Shown one piece after another: positions 40,245 through 50,094 of a stretch of 64,000 nt of DNA. The notes beneath the pieces were generated by a model. The model ran no database searches. It saw only the letters and a program-made list of their open reading frames with translations, and was not told the DNA's origin. Positions within the stretch are counted from its first letter, which is position 1; each line of letters begins with the position of its first letter. A program made the position numbers and the translations under genes. This DNA comes from Anaerosacchariphilus hominis. Its GTDB lineage: Bacteria > Bacillota > Clostridia > Lachnospirales > Lachnospiraceae. The DNA lies in contig NZ_JACOOR010000003.1 in assembly GCF_014290175.1 (NCBI RefSeq), positions 1-64,000 of the forward strand, read 5' to 3'.

Positions 40245-42089
40245 TTACTCAGTTTCTGCCGGCGCTGCTTCCTTCCGGTTCAGGATTTCCATGAATTCTT
40301 CGCCGGTGATGGTCTCCTTCTCGTACAGGAATTTGGCGATCTCATGGAGCTTCGGCATATTCTCACTCAGGAGCTTTCTGGCCTTCTCATGCTCGGCCTT
40401 CACGACTTCTACCACCTTTTTATCTATCAATGTCGCAGTCTCCGGTGAGCATGCCAGGGAAGTGTCACCGCCCAGATACTGGTTGCTGACGGTCTCCATG
40501 GCCACCATATCGAACTCGTCATTCATACCGAACCGGGTAATCATGGCTCTCGCCAGCTTCGTAGCCTGCTCGATATCGTTGGACGCGCCGGTGGTGATGG
40601 AGTGAAATACCAGCTCCTCGGCCACGCGGCCACCGGTGAAGGTAGCGATCTTGTTCTCGATCTCCTCCTTGGTCATCAGATTATGTTCGCCGGATTCCAC
40701 CTGCATAGTGTAACCGAGAGCCCCCGAAGTACGGGGAATAATCGTAATCTTGTGAACCGGAGCGGAATGGGTCTGAAGCGCCGCCACCAGAGCGTGTCCC
40801 ACCTCATGATAGGAAACAATCAGCTTTTCCTTGTCGGAGAGAACCTTATTCTTCTTCTGGTAGCCTGCGATAACCACCTCCACGCTTTCCTCCAGATCGC
40901 TCTGGGTCACATATTTCCGATTCTGGCGCACGGCCCGCAGGGCCGCCTCGTTGATGATATTGGCCAGCTCCGCTCCGGAAGCGCCTGCTGCCGCCCGGGC
41001 GATAGCGTTGAAATCAATGTCATCGCCCATATGGACCTTCCGGGCGTGAACCTTTAGGATATCCTCGCGGCCCTTTAAATCAGGCAGTTCTACCGGAACC
41101 CGTCGGTCGAACCGGCCCGGACGAAGCAGGGCCGGATCCAGGGAATCCGGACGGTTCGTCGCCGCCAGAATCATGACGCCTTTCCGGCCATCAAAGCCGT
41201 CCATCTCAGTCAGCAGCTGGTTCAGGGTCTGCTCCCGCTCGTCGTTGCCGCTCATTCCGCCGCCGTCACGTTTTTTACCGATGGTATCGATCTCATCGAT
41301 GAAAACGATACAGGGAGCCTTCTCATTGGCCTGCTGGAACAGGTCCCGGACCTTGGCCGCGCCCATACCCACGAACATCTCGACGAATTCTGAACCGGAA
41401 ATAGAGAAGAAAGGAACGTTAGCCTCGCCTGCTACCGCCTTTGCAAGCAACGTTTTACCGGTTCCCGGAGGGCCTACAAGCAGCGCGCCCTTCGGCATGG
41501 TAGCTCCAATCTCTGTATATTTAGCCGGATTGTGCAGGAAGTCTACGATCTCGGTCAGAATCTCCTTGGCCTCATCCTCGCCCGCCACATCGGAGAATTT
41601 GATGCCGGTGGTGGACTCCACGTAAATCTTGGCGTTGCTCTTGCCGAAGGTCATGGCGTTGCCGCCCATCATGCCGCCCATTTTCTTGTTCAGATTCTTC
41701 ATCAGCATCTGGCCGATGACAATCATGATGATAAAAGGCACCATGGAGACCAGAAGGGACATCCAGGGGGAGGCCTCCTCCACGATCTCTGTGCCGAATT
41801 CTACGCCCGCGTCCTGGAGACGGTTCACCAGATCCGGGTCATTGAAGACGCCGGTCTTATAGTAGTTTACCGGATCCGCATTGTCGGAAAAGATGATCTG
41901 ATTATCCTCCACCTGAACCTGCTGGATCTCTTTCTTATCCAACATGGTCAGAAAAGTGTCGTAGCCTACTTCTTTTACCGTAGGGCTCAAAACCCTCGGG
42001 AAGACAAACATATTTAACAGAATCATGATCACTATCACGATGGTGTAATAAAAAATAAATGGTTTCTTGTTGTTCTTGACTTCTTTCAT
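40245..42089 (-). CDS. ftsH: ATP-dependent zinc metalloprotease FtsH
   Basis: This 614-residue membrane AAA+ protease degrades membrane and regulatory proteins. Two membrane helices (about 10-30 and 108-126) flank a small extracellular domain. The AAA domain has Walker A GPPGTGKT (about 207-214), Walker [10 protein letters not shown] and the second region of homology with arginine fingers. The zinc site is HEVGH (about 430-434). It has its own promoter and a hairpin leader. The acidic C terminus is short. Confidence 0.96.
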   Translation of the reverse strand: MKEVKNNKKPFIFYYTIVIVIMILLNMFVFPRVLSPTVKEVGYDTFLTMLDKKEIQQVQVEDNQIIFSDNADPVNYYKTGVFNDPDLVNRLQDAGVEFGTEIVEEASPWMSLLVSMVPFIIMIVIGQMLMKNLNKKMGGMMGGNAMTFGKSNAKIYVESTTGIKFSDVAGEDEAKEILTEIVDFLHNPAKYTEIGATMPKGALLVGPPGTGKTLLAKAVAGEANVPFFSISGSEFVEMFVGMGAAKVRDLFQQANEKAPCIVFIDEIDTIGKKRDGGGMSGNDEREQTLNQLLTEMDGFDGRKGVMILAATNRPDSLDPALLRPGRFDRRVPVELPDLKGREDILKVHARKVHMGDDIDFNAIARAAAGASGAELANIINEAALRAVRQNRKYVTQSDLEESVEVVIAGYQKKNKVLSDKEKLIVSYHEVGHALVAALQTHSAPVHKITIIPRTSGALGYTMQVESGEHNLMTKEEIENKIATFTGGRVAEELVFHSITTGASNDIEQATKLARAMITRFGMNDEFDMVAMETVSNQYLGGDTSLACSPETATLIDKKVVEVVKAEHEKARKLLSENMPKLHEIAKFLYEKETITGEEFMEILNRKEAAPAETE

Positions 42090-42112
42090 CGCTATCTCCT
42101 GTCATAATAAAA

Positions 42113-42136
42113 TGCGGCGGAAGCATGTCCGCCGCA
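42113..42136 (-). promoter_or_regulatory. Hairpin in ftsH 5' leader (possible attenuator)
   Basis: TGCGGCGGA (42113-42121) pairs perfectly with TCCGCCGCA (42128-42136). On the minus strand the stem is followed by TTTTATTATG just before the ribosome binding site ACAGGAG. It lies between promoter and start codon, so it could attenuate transcription or translation. Confidence 0.6.
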
Positions 42137-42173
42137 GAGCCAAACTCTCTCATTCGGCGTTTTCATGTTAAGA

Positions 42174-42202
42174 AGAATAGCATTTTACGCCGGAAGAATC
42201 AA
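42174..42202 (-). promoter_or_regulatory. Promoter of ftsH
   Basis: Minus strand TTGATT (42197-42202), 17-bp spacer, TATTCT (42174-42179). A leader of about 80 nt contains the hairpin at 42113-42136. Confidence 0.65.
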
Positions 42203-42249
42203 TGAAGATTCCATAAACTTTTCTAAAAAACTTATGATCTGACATTTCC

Positions 42250-44910
42250 TTACAGGCTTTCCTGCCGGATACTGTCGATGATATTGGCTTTCCGGAGCTT
42301 GCTTTTCGCATACAACATGGTGGAAAATACCACCAGAAATACGCTGGCTATCACAACCACGATACTTGCCGCCGGTACATAGAATTCCGTATCCATACCG
42401 GATCCCACCACCCGGTAGATAGCCCAGGTCACCAGAAGGGACACCGGCAGACCGTAAAGCAGCGCTTTCAGTCCGTAAAGGACACATTCGTAGCTGAGCA
42501 TCCGGTTCATTTCCTTTGGCGTCATGCCCACGGAGGACAGCACCGCGAACTCCCTCCGGCGCAGCAGAAAGCCCGTGGAAATGGTGTTGAACACATTGGC
42601 CGCCGCAATCAGGGAGATGAGGGCGATGAAGCCATAGGCAAAGATATCGACAGTCATCAGCATGCTCTTCATGCCGCGAAGCTCCTGGGCCGCGTCATTT
42701 ACATAGAGATACTCTTCCGTATCTACCGTTTCTATCAGTTTATTCAGCTCCTCCGCCACCTTCTGATGGTTCGCAGCCTTCAGATACACACAGCCCCGGG
42801 GCAGACAGCTTTCCAGTTTTTCTCCGAGTAGCGATGCAAGCTGGCTTTTTGACACTACCATGCCCAGCCCCATATCACCGGCAAAGAGATTCATGGGGCC
42901 GCTTTCTACCAGTTTTGCCGCATAGCCTGTGACAGAAATCTGATAAGGCTCCTGATCCACCTGACCTCCGTCCGCTTCTTCCTGGGCCTCCTGCCATGCG
43001 GTATAATCGGTAAGCGTAATCGTTATAGGCTCCCCGGCAGATTTCAGGGTTTTCACAGTCTGGTATCGGCCTGTGGCAGAATGGTAGGCCCGGACCTCAT
43101 TTCCTATCATAAGCGGGATCTGTCCGTCTTTTTCCTCCGGCTCCGGAATTTCCGAGGAAAGCAGCCATTTTTCATATTCTTCATCGGAAAGCACAAGCAG
43201 TTTTCCATCCAGGTGAAGATAGCCGTTCTCATCTTTCTCCATCTCCCAGAGCTCTTTCCTGGCGCTTTCATCCATCTGATCCGGCTTCAAGAGAATATCC
43301 GGATAACATTCCTGCACATACAGAGCCTGCTCCACGCCGTCCACAGACGCGATTTCCTGCCGAAGCTTTGGATCATGCACGCCGTAGACCGATACGTCAT
43401 ATTCCGGCACCGCCTTCGCATCGAACAGACTCTTTTTCAGATAGGTGGAATAGGAACTGGCCGACACAAAGAGCACGATGCTGATAAACAGGGACAGCAC
43501 CGTCGCCCGGTACTGCTTCTTCGCCCTGGAAAAATACCGGTTCGCCAGCCCTGCGGGCATCCCGAACAGCTTCTGACTGAGGCGGCCTGTTTTGCGGGTT
43601 CTTTTTTGTTCCCGTCCGGAAATCCGGATATCCCGGGAAAGCCGGATGGCTTCCATGGGCGGAATCTTCGCTGCCCGTCTGGCCGGAATCCAGGCGGAAA
43701 TCAATACGGTCACAAGGGCCGTCAACGCCGCAGTCAGAAGGGCCGGCCAGGACGCGTAAACCCGCATGGGAATCTCTCCCTCATAAATATATCGAAAGGA
43801 TCCGGAGGTAAGGGAAAGGGCCACGCCAATTCCCGCAATGCCGGACAGGATGCCGAAAGGAATTCCGATGCTGCTTAAAATCAGCGCTTCCCGGTATACC
43901 ATGCTCCGCAGCTGCCGGGGCGTCGCGCCGATGGACGCCAGCAGACCAAACTGCTTCGTCCGGTCGCTGACCGAGATGGCGAAGGAATTATACACCAGGG
44001 ATACGCCTCCCGTCATAATCAGAAGAATCAGGATCACGGACATGCCGTAAAGCAGACGCATAAACGCGCGATTCGCAGAGATTCCCTGTGTCCGAAGAAG
44101 CTCGCTGTTATAGGTAACGCTGTAATCGTTCAGATACGCATCGGTAAACTCATAGATGTCCCTGCCCTTTTTCAGCTTAAAAAAGCTGGTATAGAGGCAA
44201 TCCGACACCGGAGACGTATCTTTCCGGGTAAAGCACAGGAAACCGGCGCTGTGCCATCCGTAATACGGCTCCTCCATGTAGCCCACTACGGTATACTCCC
44301 TGGGTTCCCGGATCAGAAGCTCTTCTTTTCTCGCGTCCACATCCGGATTTTCCTCATCCCTGTATACAACCGGGTTCTCAGCTCCCAACCGTTCGCCGTT
44401 TAACAGGCGCTCTCCCAGATCCAGAGACAGGGTATCGCCTACCGCCACCGGTGTTCCATTCTGTTTCAGCGCCCATCTTGCCTGATCTGACAGAATCAGC
44501 TCCCGGTCATTTTCCGGCAGTCGTCCTTCCGTCACCCGGATAGGCATCTGTTTCTCAAAATCCGCGTCAATTCCGACCACATAATAATAGGGCAGCGCCG
44601 AACTATTATAATAAGACGGCTTTACCCCGTCCAGAGCGTAGCCCAGTTCCTGCCAGGTGACCTGCATGGTGACTTCTTTCATTCCGGCCAGTTCTTCCAC
44701 CTTTTTCTCCGGAATCTGCATGGCTTCCCCGTGCCAGTCCCCATTTTCCGCAATCACATTTTCCAGCATATAGTGCTGCAGGCTGGAAATAAAGGTAGTG
44801 ACAGCCGTCAACATGGCGGTAGCCAGCAGGATTCCGATGATCGTAACCATGGTCCGGGTCCGGTTAGCCTTCAGGGTTTTCGCCGTCAGTCTGGTAAATA
44901 CGTTCTTCAT
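42250..44910 (-). CDS. ABC transporter permease with two FtsX domains
   Basis: This 886-residue FtsX/MacB-like permease has an N-terminal helix (about 18-38), a large extracellular region, three helices (about 285-405), a second extracellular region after another helix near residue 470, and three C-terminal helices (about 755-870). Such permeases with a dedicated ATPase and two-component system usually export antimicrobial peptides or sense envelope stress (BceAB/VraG-like), or move lipoproteins. The substrate is unknown. The start overlaps the ATPase stop by four bases. Confidence 0.9.
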   Translation of the reverse strand: MKNVFTRLTAKTLKANRTRTMVTIIGILLATAMLTAVTTFISSLQHYMLENVIAENGDWHGEAMQIPEKKVEELAGMKEVTMQVTWQELGYALDGVKPSYYNSSALPYYYVVGIDADFEKQMPIRVTEGRLPENDRELILSDQARWALKQNGTPVAVGDTLSLDLGERLLNGERLGAENPVVYRDEENPDVDARKEELLIREPREYTVVGYMEEPYYGWHSAGFLCFTRKDTSPVSDCLYTSFFKLKKGRDIYEFTDAYLNDYSVTYNSELLRTQGISANRAFMRLLYGMSVILILLIMTGGVSLVYNSFAISVSDRTKQFGLLASIGATPRQLRSMVYREALILSSIGIPFGILSGIAGIGVALSLTSGSFRYIYEGEIPMRVYASWPALLTAALTALVTVLISAWIPARRAAKIPPMEAIRLSRDIRISGREQKRTRKTGRLSQKLFGMPAGLANRYFSRAKKQYRATVLSLFISIVLFVSASSYSTYLKKSLFDAKAVPEYDVSVYGVHDPKLRQEIASVDGVEQALYVQECYPDILLKPDQMDESARKELWEMEKDENGYLHLDGKLLVLSDEEYEKWLLSSEIPEPEEKDGQIPLMIGNEVRAYHSATGRYQTVKTLKSAGEPITITLTDYTAWQEAQEEADGGQVDQEPYQISVTGYAAKLVESGPMNLFAGDMGLGMVVSKSQLASLLGEKLESCLPRGCVYLKAANHQKVAEELNKLIETVDTEEYLYVNDAAQELRGMKSMLMTVDIFAYGFIALISLIAAANVFNTISTGFLLRRREFAVLSSVGMTPKEMNRMLSYECVLYGLKALLYGLPVSLLVTWAIYRVVGSGMDTEFYVPAASIVVVIASVFLVVFSTMLYAKSKLRKANIIDSIRQESL

Positions 44911-45590
44911 CGACGAATCACCTCGTCTCTGGCAATACGGCCATCCTCGATGGCGATGATGCGATCGGCCTGGAGGGCCAGATTTTCGTCGTGGGTGATC
45001 ATAACCAGGGTCTGGCTGTATTTTTTGTTGGAGAGCTTTAAGAGCTCCATGATTTCCTGACTGTTCCTGGAATCCAGGTTGCCGGTGGGCTCGTCGGCCA
45101 GCACGATGGCCGGGGCGTTCATCAAGGCTCTTCCGATGGACACCCGCTGCTGCTGGCCGCCGGAGAGCTGGTTGGGCAGATGATTCTTCCGATCTTCCAG
45201 ACTTAAAAGTTTCAGGAGTTCCTGCAGGCGCTCCTCTCCCACCTTTCGGCCATCCATCTGCACAGGCAGGGTCATATTTTCCACCACGTTCAGGACCGGA
45301 ATCAGGTTATAGAACTGGTAAATCAGGCCTACCTCCCGCCGCCGGAAAATGGCCAGCTGCTCCTCGTTCTGACCGTAGACGTCAATGCCGTCCAGGTAGA
45401 CTCTGCCCGAGGTGGGCCGGTCCACGCCGCCCAGGATGTGGAGCAGGGTGGATTTACCGGATCCGGAAGGGCCGATGATGGCCACGAATTCGCCACGCTG
45501 GATATAGAAGGATACGTCGTCCAGGGCCCGCACTTCGTTTTCGCCGGAGCCGTATACTTTGGTGAGATGTTCTGCTTTTAAGACTTCCAT
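44907..45590 (-). CDS. ABC transporter ATPase (MacB/BceA-like)
   Basis: This 227-residue ATPase has Walker [10 protein letters not shown] (about 40-48), signature [15 protein letters not shown] (about 142-156), Walker [14 protein letters not shown] and H-loop MITHDENLA. The pattern is that of the LolD/MacB/BceA group, which works with FtsX-type permeases. It follows the histidine kinase by 144 bp, and that gap contains a -10 box and a palindrome. Confidence 0.93.
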   Translation of the reverse strand: MEVLKAEHLTKVYGSGENEVRALDDVSFYIQRGEFVAIIGPSGSGKSTLLHILGGVDRPTSGRVYLDGIDVYGQNEEQLAIFRRREVGLIYQFYNLIPVLNVVENMTLPVQMDGRKVGEERLQELLKLLSLEDRKNHLPNQLSGGQQQRVSIGRALMNAPAIVLADEPTGNLDSRNSQEIMELLKLSNKKYSQTLVMITHDENLALQADRIIAIEDGRIARDEVIRR

Positions 45591-45679
45591 GTCTGCCTCC
45601 TCTTGAGAAATGGGCGCGGCGGGGTTTTCTGTGGTTCGTGAAGCACTCCCGGACGGCCGGTTTCCCGTTTTATGGATTC

Positions 45680-45733
45680 AGTATACAGGACACAGATGAC
45701 GGGGGCGTGACTTTCCGGTGACAGATTTGTCAC
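45680..45733 (-). promoter_or_regulatory. Candidate response-regulator-controlled promoter of ABC genes
   Basis: Minus strand TATACT lies at 45680-45685 without a fitting -35. Upstream lies a perfect palindrome GTGACA-GATT-TGTCAC (45718-45733) and a third GTGAC half-site 11 bp away (45707-45711). This arrangement (weak -35 with repeated half-sites) suits activation by the neighbouring OmpR-type regulator. Binding is inferred. Confidence 0.5.
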
Positions 45734-45734
45734 T

Positions 45735-46754
45735 TTATACAATACCTTTATAGAAGCGAATCGTAAACCGGGCCCCGCCCTCCGCCCGGTTCTCGCCCCT
45801 GATGGAGCCGTTCTGCTGTTTGATGATCATGCGCGACAGGGCCAGTCCAATGCCGATGCCGGAGCCGAAGGAACACTTTCCTTTATAAAACCGCTCAAAG
45901 AGATGCGGCAAATCCTCCGGAGCGATGCCCGGACCGTTATCCTCGATGACCAGCTCGGTGTAGAGGCTATTTTCCTGAGCGCGCAGCGTCAGGACGCCGC
46001 CCTCGCCCGCATGCTCCATACAGTTTTTTACAATATTACTGACCGCCTCACAGCTCCAGGAGAAATCCCCGGTAAATGCGGTCTCTGCCGGAATGTCCAG
46101 CTTCACCTGCTGCTCCCGCAGCTCCATTGGGATGGCGAAGGGCTCCAGCACGCTATCCATAAGTTTCTGTACCTCTACCTGTTCCTGTACAAATACCGCG
46201 GTACCCGCGTCAATCCGGGAGATTTTAAGCAAAGCCTCCACCAGCCAGCTGATGCGGCCCTGGAGTTGTCCGGCCTCGTAGAGGAGCTTGCGACGCTCCT
46301 GCAGGTCGGTCTCCTGGCCCAGGCGGGCCAGCACCAGGTTCAGGGAGGTCAGGGGCGTCCGCAGCTGATGGGAGATATCGGCCAGGGAATCGCTTAAGTA
46401 TACCTTCTCCGCCTGCAAATGATCGGCCTGCTCGCTCAGACGATTCAGCAGCTTCGACAGCTCATTGGCCAGAATCTCAAGCTCTCCCTCCCGATACTGG
46501 GTAAAATTCAGATCCCGCTCTCCGTGAAGCATCCGATCTGTGTCCGCGGCCAGCTTTTCCAGACGGCGGTAGCGGCACAGCGTGAAGGCGAGCCACAGGG
46601 CAATGACCAATACACAGCCAAGAACCGCCAGCAGGAATCCGGCCATAGCCGCCTGCTGTCGTATAAGAAAAAAGCCTGCCGTTGCCGTGATGGCAGCGAC
46701 GCAGGCCGATATAAGTACGCTCATTCTGAATTCTTTGTCTCGTAGATATCGCAT
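45735..46754 (-). CDS. Sensor histidine kinase
   Basis: This 339-residue membrane kinase has two closely spaced helices (about 11-29 and 36-58) with almost no extracellular loop, an HAMP-like linker, a DHp domain with the phospho-acceptor in SHQLRTPLT (about 128-136), and a HATPase with N box NIVKNCMEHA, G1 DNGPGIAP and G2 GSGIGIGLAL. Kinases with such tiny sensor regions often sense through their partner ABC transporter. It lies directly behind the response regulator and ahead of the ABC genes. Confidence 0.93.
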   Translation of the reverse strand: MRYLRDKEFRMSVLISACVAAITATAGFFLIRQQAAMAGFLLAVLGCVLVIALWLAFTLCRYRRLEKLAADTDRMLHGERDLNFTQYREGELEILANELSKLLNRLSEQADHLQAEKVYLSDSLADISHQLRTPLTSLNLVLARLGQETDLQERRKLLYEAGQLQGRISWLVEALLKISRIDAGTAVFVQEQVEVQKLMDSVLEPFAIPMELREQQVKLDIPAETAFTGDFSWSCEAVSNIVKNCMEHAGEGGVLTLRAQENSLYTELVIEDNGPGIAPEDLPHLFERFYKGKCSFGSGIGIGLALSRMIIKQQNGSIRGENRAEGGARFTIRFYKGIV

Positions 46755-46819
46755 GGATTCCTCCCATACTTTCTGCTTTCCATCTCTTTTACTCTAGAAT
46801 CAACAGCCAAATTCGTTTT

Positions 46820-47488
46820 TTATTCCAGCTTATACCCGAGTCCCCGCACCGTCCGGATAATCGTCGGATTCTGCGGATCCGTCTCTATCTTTTCCCGCAA
46901 TCTTTTGATATATACGGTCAGCGTATTGTCATTCACAAACTCCCCGGCGGCATCCCAGATTTCCTCCAGAAGCTGTCCCCTGGTCAGTACCATGCCCCTG
47001 TGATTCAGAAAGAATAACAGCAACCGGTACTCCAGCGCCGACAGGCAGCAGTCCGCGCCGCCCTTCGTCACCAACGCCCGCACCGTATCCACCCGCAGAT
47101 CCCCAAGCTCCACAATAGCCCCAGTCTTCCCGCAGCGGCGCAGCACACTCCGAATCCGGGAAATCAGCTCTCTTGGCCGGAAGGGCTTCCTGATATAATC
47201 CTCCGCTCCCAGGTCAAGTCCCGTCACCACGCTGAATTCATCCCCCGAAGCTGTCAGAAAAATCACCGGCGTATCCGACTCCGCCTTCACTGCCGAGCAC
47301 ACTGTGAATCCATTGCCATTCTGCAGGGACACGTCCAGCAGCAGCAAATCAAAGCTTTCCTTCTGAAGCGCTTCCAGCGCCTCTTTCTGCCCCGCCTCCG
47401 CCTGCACCCAAAAGCCCTCCGCTTTCAGCACCGCACTCAAATTTTCAATAATTGCTGAGTCGTCCTCGACCAGAAGTATTTTTGTCAA
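46820..47488 (-). CDS. OmpR-family response regulator
   Basis: This 222-residue regulator has a receiver domain with phospho-acceptor Asp in LLLLDVSLQNG (about residue 51), acidic pair VEDD near the start, Lys in IRKPFRPRELI, and a C-terminal winged helix (about 130-220, ALEYRLLLFFLNH; TVYIKRLREKIE). The start is TTG 47488, six bases after AGGAGG, giving MTKILLVEDD. The longer frame to 47527 lacks a site. The likely target is the GTGACA palindrome upstream of the ABC genes. Confidence 0.93.
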   Translation of the reverse strand: MTKILLVEDDSAIIENLSAVLKAEGFWVQAEAGQKEALEALQKESFDLLLLDVSLQNGNGFTVCSAVKAESDTPVIFLTASGDEFSVVTGLDLGAEDYIRKPFRPRELISRIRSVLRRCGKTGAIVELGDLRVDTVRALVTKGGADCCLSALEYRLLLFFLNHRGMVLTRGQLLEEIWDAAGEFVNDNTLTVYIKRLREKIETDPQNPTIIRTVRGLGYKLE

Positions 47489-47562
47489 ATCTTTCCTCCT
47501 CGATAGATGTCTGTTTCTGCAAATCATGTTTATTCTAACATAGGTTTCTTCTGTATTCTTTT

Positions 47563-48132
47563 TTATTTCCAGCAGGGTGGCAGCTTCTGCTCCTTCATGC
47601 GGATCGGCTCAGGATAGGTCTGGCCGTGGAGCTCCAGCTCTACACGGTCGATGATTTCCGGTTCTACGGGCTCGTTGACTTCTACGCCGGGGATGGGAAA
47701 GTCTACGGGGATGGTTTTGACTTTTTCCAGGCGGTAGATCTCGTCCATACCTTCCAGAACACGGCCGAAGACCGGGTAGACGCCCTTGTGGTCGGGGCAG
47801 TCCCGCAGGGGGAAGAAGAACTCGCAGGAGGCCAGGCCGTCCGCGCCGTAACCGCCCATGCAGACTGCGCCCGGATGGGAATCCAGGGGTGTGATCTCCG
47901 GATGGAGCTCAAATTCATTGGGAATCAGGTACTGGGCCTCTTTTTTGCCGAAGGCGGTGTAGCTTACGTCGATCCAGCTGCCCGGGACGATGCGCTGGAT
48001 GGCGTGGTGATCCATGAGACCGCGGGAGGCCACGTAAATAAAGCTGTTCACTGTGTTGGGCGCTGCATCGGGCAGCAGCTCAATCACAATCTTTTTCCCG
48101 TTTTTCATATATAAAGCAGCAATCGGATTCAT
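47563..48132 (-). CDS. Cyclophilin-type peptidyl-prolyl isomerase
   Basis: This 189-residue cyclophilin-like protein has no signal peptide, so it is cytoplasmic. The fold elements IVIELLPDAAPNTVNSFIYVA, FGRVLEGMDEIYRLEKV and a modified core (HHAIQRIVPGSWI, GADGLASCEFFF) are visible. The usual QGGD/F segment is replaced, so activity may be altered. It lies 12 bp behind the Xaa-Pro peptidase at the end of the peptide-import operon, suggesting a role with proline peptides, though this is inference. Confidence 0.88.
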   Translation of the reverse strand: MNPIAALYMKNGKKIVIELLPDAAPNTVNSFIYVASRGLMDHHAIQRIVPGSWIDVSYTAFGKKEAQYLIPNEFELHPEITPLDSHPGAVCMGGYGADGLASCEFFFPLRDCPDHKGVYPVFGRVLEGMDEIYRLEKVKTIPVDFPIPGVEVNEPVEPEIIDRVELELHGQTYPEPIRMKEQKLPPCWK

Positions 48133-48144
48133 TTTAATTTCTCC

Positions 48145-49224
48145 TTAACCGATGATCTCCAGTTCCTTCGGATAATGATTCAGCACCTCGCAGCCGTCCT
48201 CGGTCACAAGCACCAGATCCTCCACCCGAACGCCGGTATCCCCGGTCAGGTAGATGCCCGGCTCGATGGAAAAAATCATGCCCGGCTCGGCCTTATCCGT
48301 GTTCACGGAGGATACGTCACCGAACTCATGCTCGCCGAGGCCGATAAAATGGCCCAGACGATGGGTGAAATAGGGTCCGTAGCCCGCTTCGGTGATCAGA
48401 TCCCGGGCTGTTTTGTCCAGCTCGCAGAGCGGAATACCCGGCTTGATTTTCGCAATAGCGGCCTCATTGGCCCGGCGCACCATATTGTATACAAGCTGAT
48501 GCTGCTCACTGACCTCCTTGTAGTAAAAGGTACGGGTCATGTCAGAGCAATAGCCATCCTTGATGCAGCCTACGTCGAAGAGCACGCAGTCTCCCGGCTT
48601 CACCACCGTATCGTCCGGCGCATGATGGGGATCCGCCGCATTTGCTCCAAAAGCTACCAGGGGCTCGAAGGAAAAGCCGTCGGCTCCCAAATCCTGATAG
48701 ATTTTCAGGGTCTGCTCAGCCACCTCTTTCTCGGTGACACCCTCATGAATCAGGGTCTTAAACTTCGCGATGGCTTTATCATTGATATCGGAGGAAACAC
48801 GCATCAGCTCCTGCTCCTCGGCATCCTTGACGCCGCGGGTCTTGTCCACCGCCAGAGACGCATTGACAAAACCTGTGGCCGCTTTCATTTCCATCAAAGG
48901 AAGCAGAAAACGGGCGGTCAGATCCTTATCCACACCCAACACACTATCGTGATCCAGATACTTCGCCACAATCTCGGCTGCCGGATCCGTATCGTCATAC
49001 CAGACCTTCTCCACACCCACCTCTTCCGGTACGGTGAACAGCTTGTTCAGGAAATACACATGTTTTCCATCCGCCCGCAGGTACAGGGCGTAAAAGCGCT
49101 CGAAGGGCGCGATATATACGCCGGTCAGATAATAGATGGACATGGGATCCACGATCAGCATCTGACTTAAGCCCATTTCCTTTAACGCATCCAGCACACG
49201 TTTTACTCTATTCTCTTTTAACAT
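48145..49224 (-). CDS. M24 family Xaa-Pro aminopeptidase/dipeptidase
   Basis: This 359-residue cytoplasmic metallopeptidase has a creatinase-like N-terminal domain (about 1-125) and a pita-bread M24 domain. Metal ligands are visible in order: FDVGC (Asp), CSDMTRTF (Asp), THRLGHFIGLGEHE (His), IEPGIYL (Glu) and VRVEDLVLV (Glu). Such enzymes remove the residue before proline. ATG 49224 is used; 49248 is possible and would overlap the DppC stop. It is adjacent to the peptide importer. Confidence 0.94.
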   Translation of the reverse strand: MLKENRVKRVLDALKEMGLSQMLIVDPMSIYYLTGVYIAPFERFYALYLRADGKHVYFLNKLFTVPEEVGVEKVWYDDTDPAAEIVAKYLDHDSVLGVDKDLTARFLLPLMEMKAATGFVNASLAVDKTRGVKDAEEQELMRVSSDINDKAIAKFKTLIHEGVTEKEVAEQTLKIYQDLGADGFSFEPLVAFGANAADPHHAPDDTVVKPGDCVLFDVGCIKDGYCSDMTRTFYYKEVSEQHQLVYNMVRRANEAAIAKIKPGIPLCELDKTARDLITEAGYGPYFTHRLGHFIGLGEHEFGDVSSVNTDKAEPGMIFSIEPGIYLTGDTGVRVEDLVLVTEDGCEVLNHYPKELEIIG

Positions 49225-49248
49225 AACTTCCGTCTCCTCTCTTGCCAT

Positions 49249-50094
49249 TTAAAACTGCTTTCTCAGCTTCGGATCCAGCAGATCCCGCAGGCCGTCGCCG
49301 ATGAAGTTCGCGCCCACGGCCATGGTAAAGATCGCCAGTCCCGGGAAGCCTGCCACCCAGAATTTATTGAAGTAGCCCACACCGTCGGACACCATCATGC
49401 CCCACTCGGGCGTAGGCGGCGCGGAGCCAAGGCCTAAGAAGCTTAAGGTCGAGAACATCAGGATCTGATTTCCGATATCGGTAGTCGCCATAATCAGTAC
49501 GGAGCTGATACTGTTCGGGATAACTTCTTTCAACAGAATCCGGAGCCTGGACGCGCCCAGTGCCTCGGAAGCAGTCACATATTCATTTTCTTTGACGCTT
49601 AAGACCACGCTTCGCATGAGTCTGGCATAGGTGGGCCAGGCCACGATGACCAGAGCGAACATGGTATTGAACAGGTTGGAACCCATCACAGCGTTGATGA
49701 TCATGGCCAGAATCAGGGACGGGAAGGACAGAATCATCTCAGAGAGACGCATCATTACATTGTCCACCCAGCCGCCCACGTAGCCTGCGATGGCTCCGTA
49801 AAAGGTACCGATGACGCCCGCGATCACCACCGTCAGACAGCCTGCCAGCAGGGAATACCGACCGCCGTAAATCACGCGGCTGAAGATATCCCGCCCAAAG
49901 TTGTCCGTACCGAAGAAATGTTCCGCTGACGGCGCCTGCAGCCGCAGGGTCAGATCCTGTGCAATGGGGTCATAGGGCGCGATAACCGGCGCCAGAATCG
50001 CCAGCAGGATCCAGGCCAGACAGATGATAACACCCAGCGTAAATAAATAGTTGGATTTGAACATTTTTTTGATTGAACGAATCATCCGTTGCAC
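49249..50094 (-). CDS. dppC: Peptide ABC transporter permease (DppC-like)
   Basis: This 281-residue inner permease has an N-terminal helix, then five helices, with the cytoplasmic EAA loop EALGASRLRILLKEVIPN (about 178-195). The OppC_N segment and HFFGTDNFGRDIFSRVIYG near residue 62 are typical for DppC/OppC. It overlaps dppB by 13 bp. Confidence 0.94.
   Translation of the reverse strand: MQRMIRSIKKMFKSNYLFTLGVIICLAWILLAILAPVIAPYDPIAQDLTLRLQAPSAEHFFGTDNFGRDIFSRVIYGGRYSLLAGCLTVVIAGVIGTFYGAIAGYVGGWVDNVMMRLSEMILSFPSLILAMIINAVMGSNLFNTMFALVIVAWPTYARLMRSVVLSVKENEYVTASEALGASRLRILLKEVIPNSISSVLIMATTDIGNQILMFSTLSFLGLGSAPPTPEWGMMVSDGVGYFNKFWVAGFPGLAIFTMAVGANFIGDGLRDLLDPKLRKQF

Noticed and set aside
40245..42089. 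FtsH zinc motif HEVGH as a defective site
   Set aside because: The family rule is HExxH/HEXGH; Val in the variable position does not affect the ligands.
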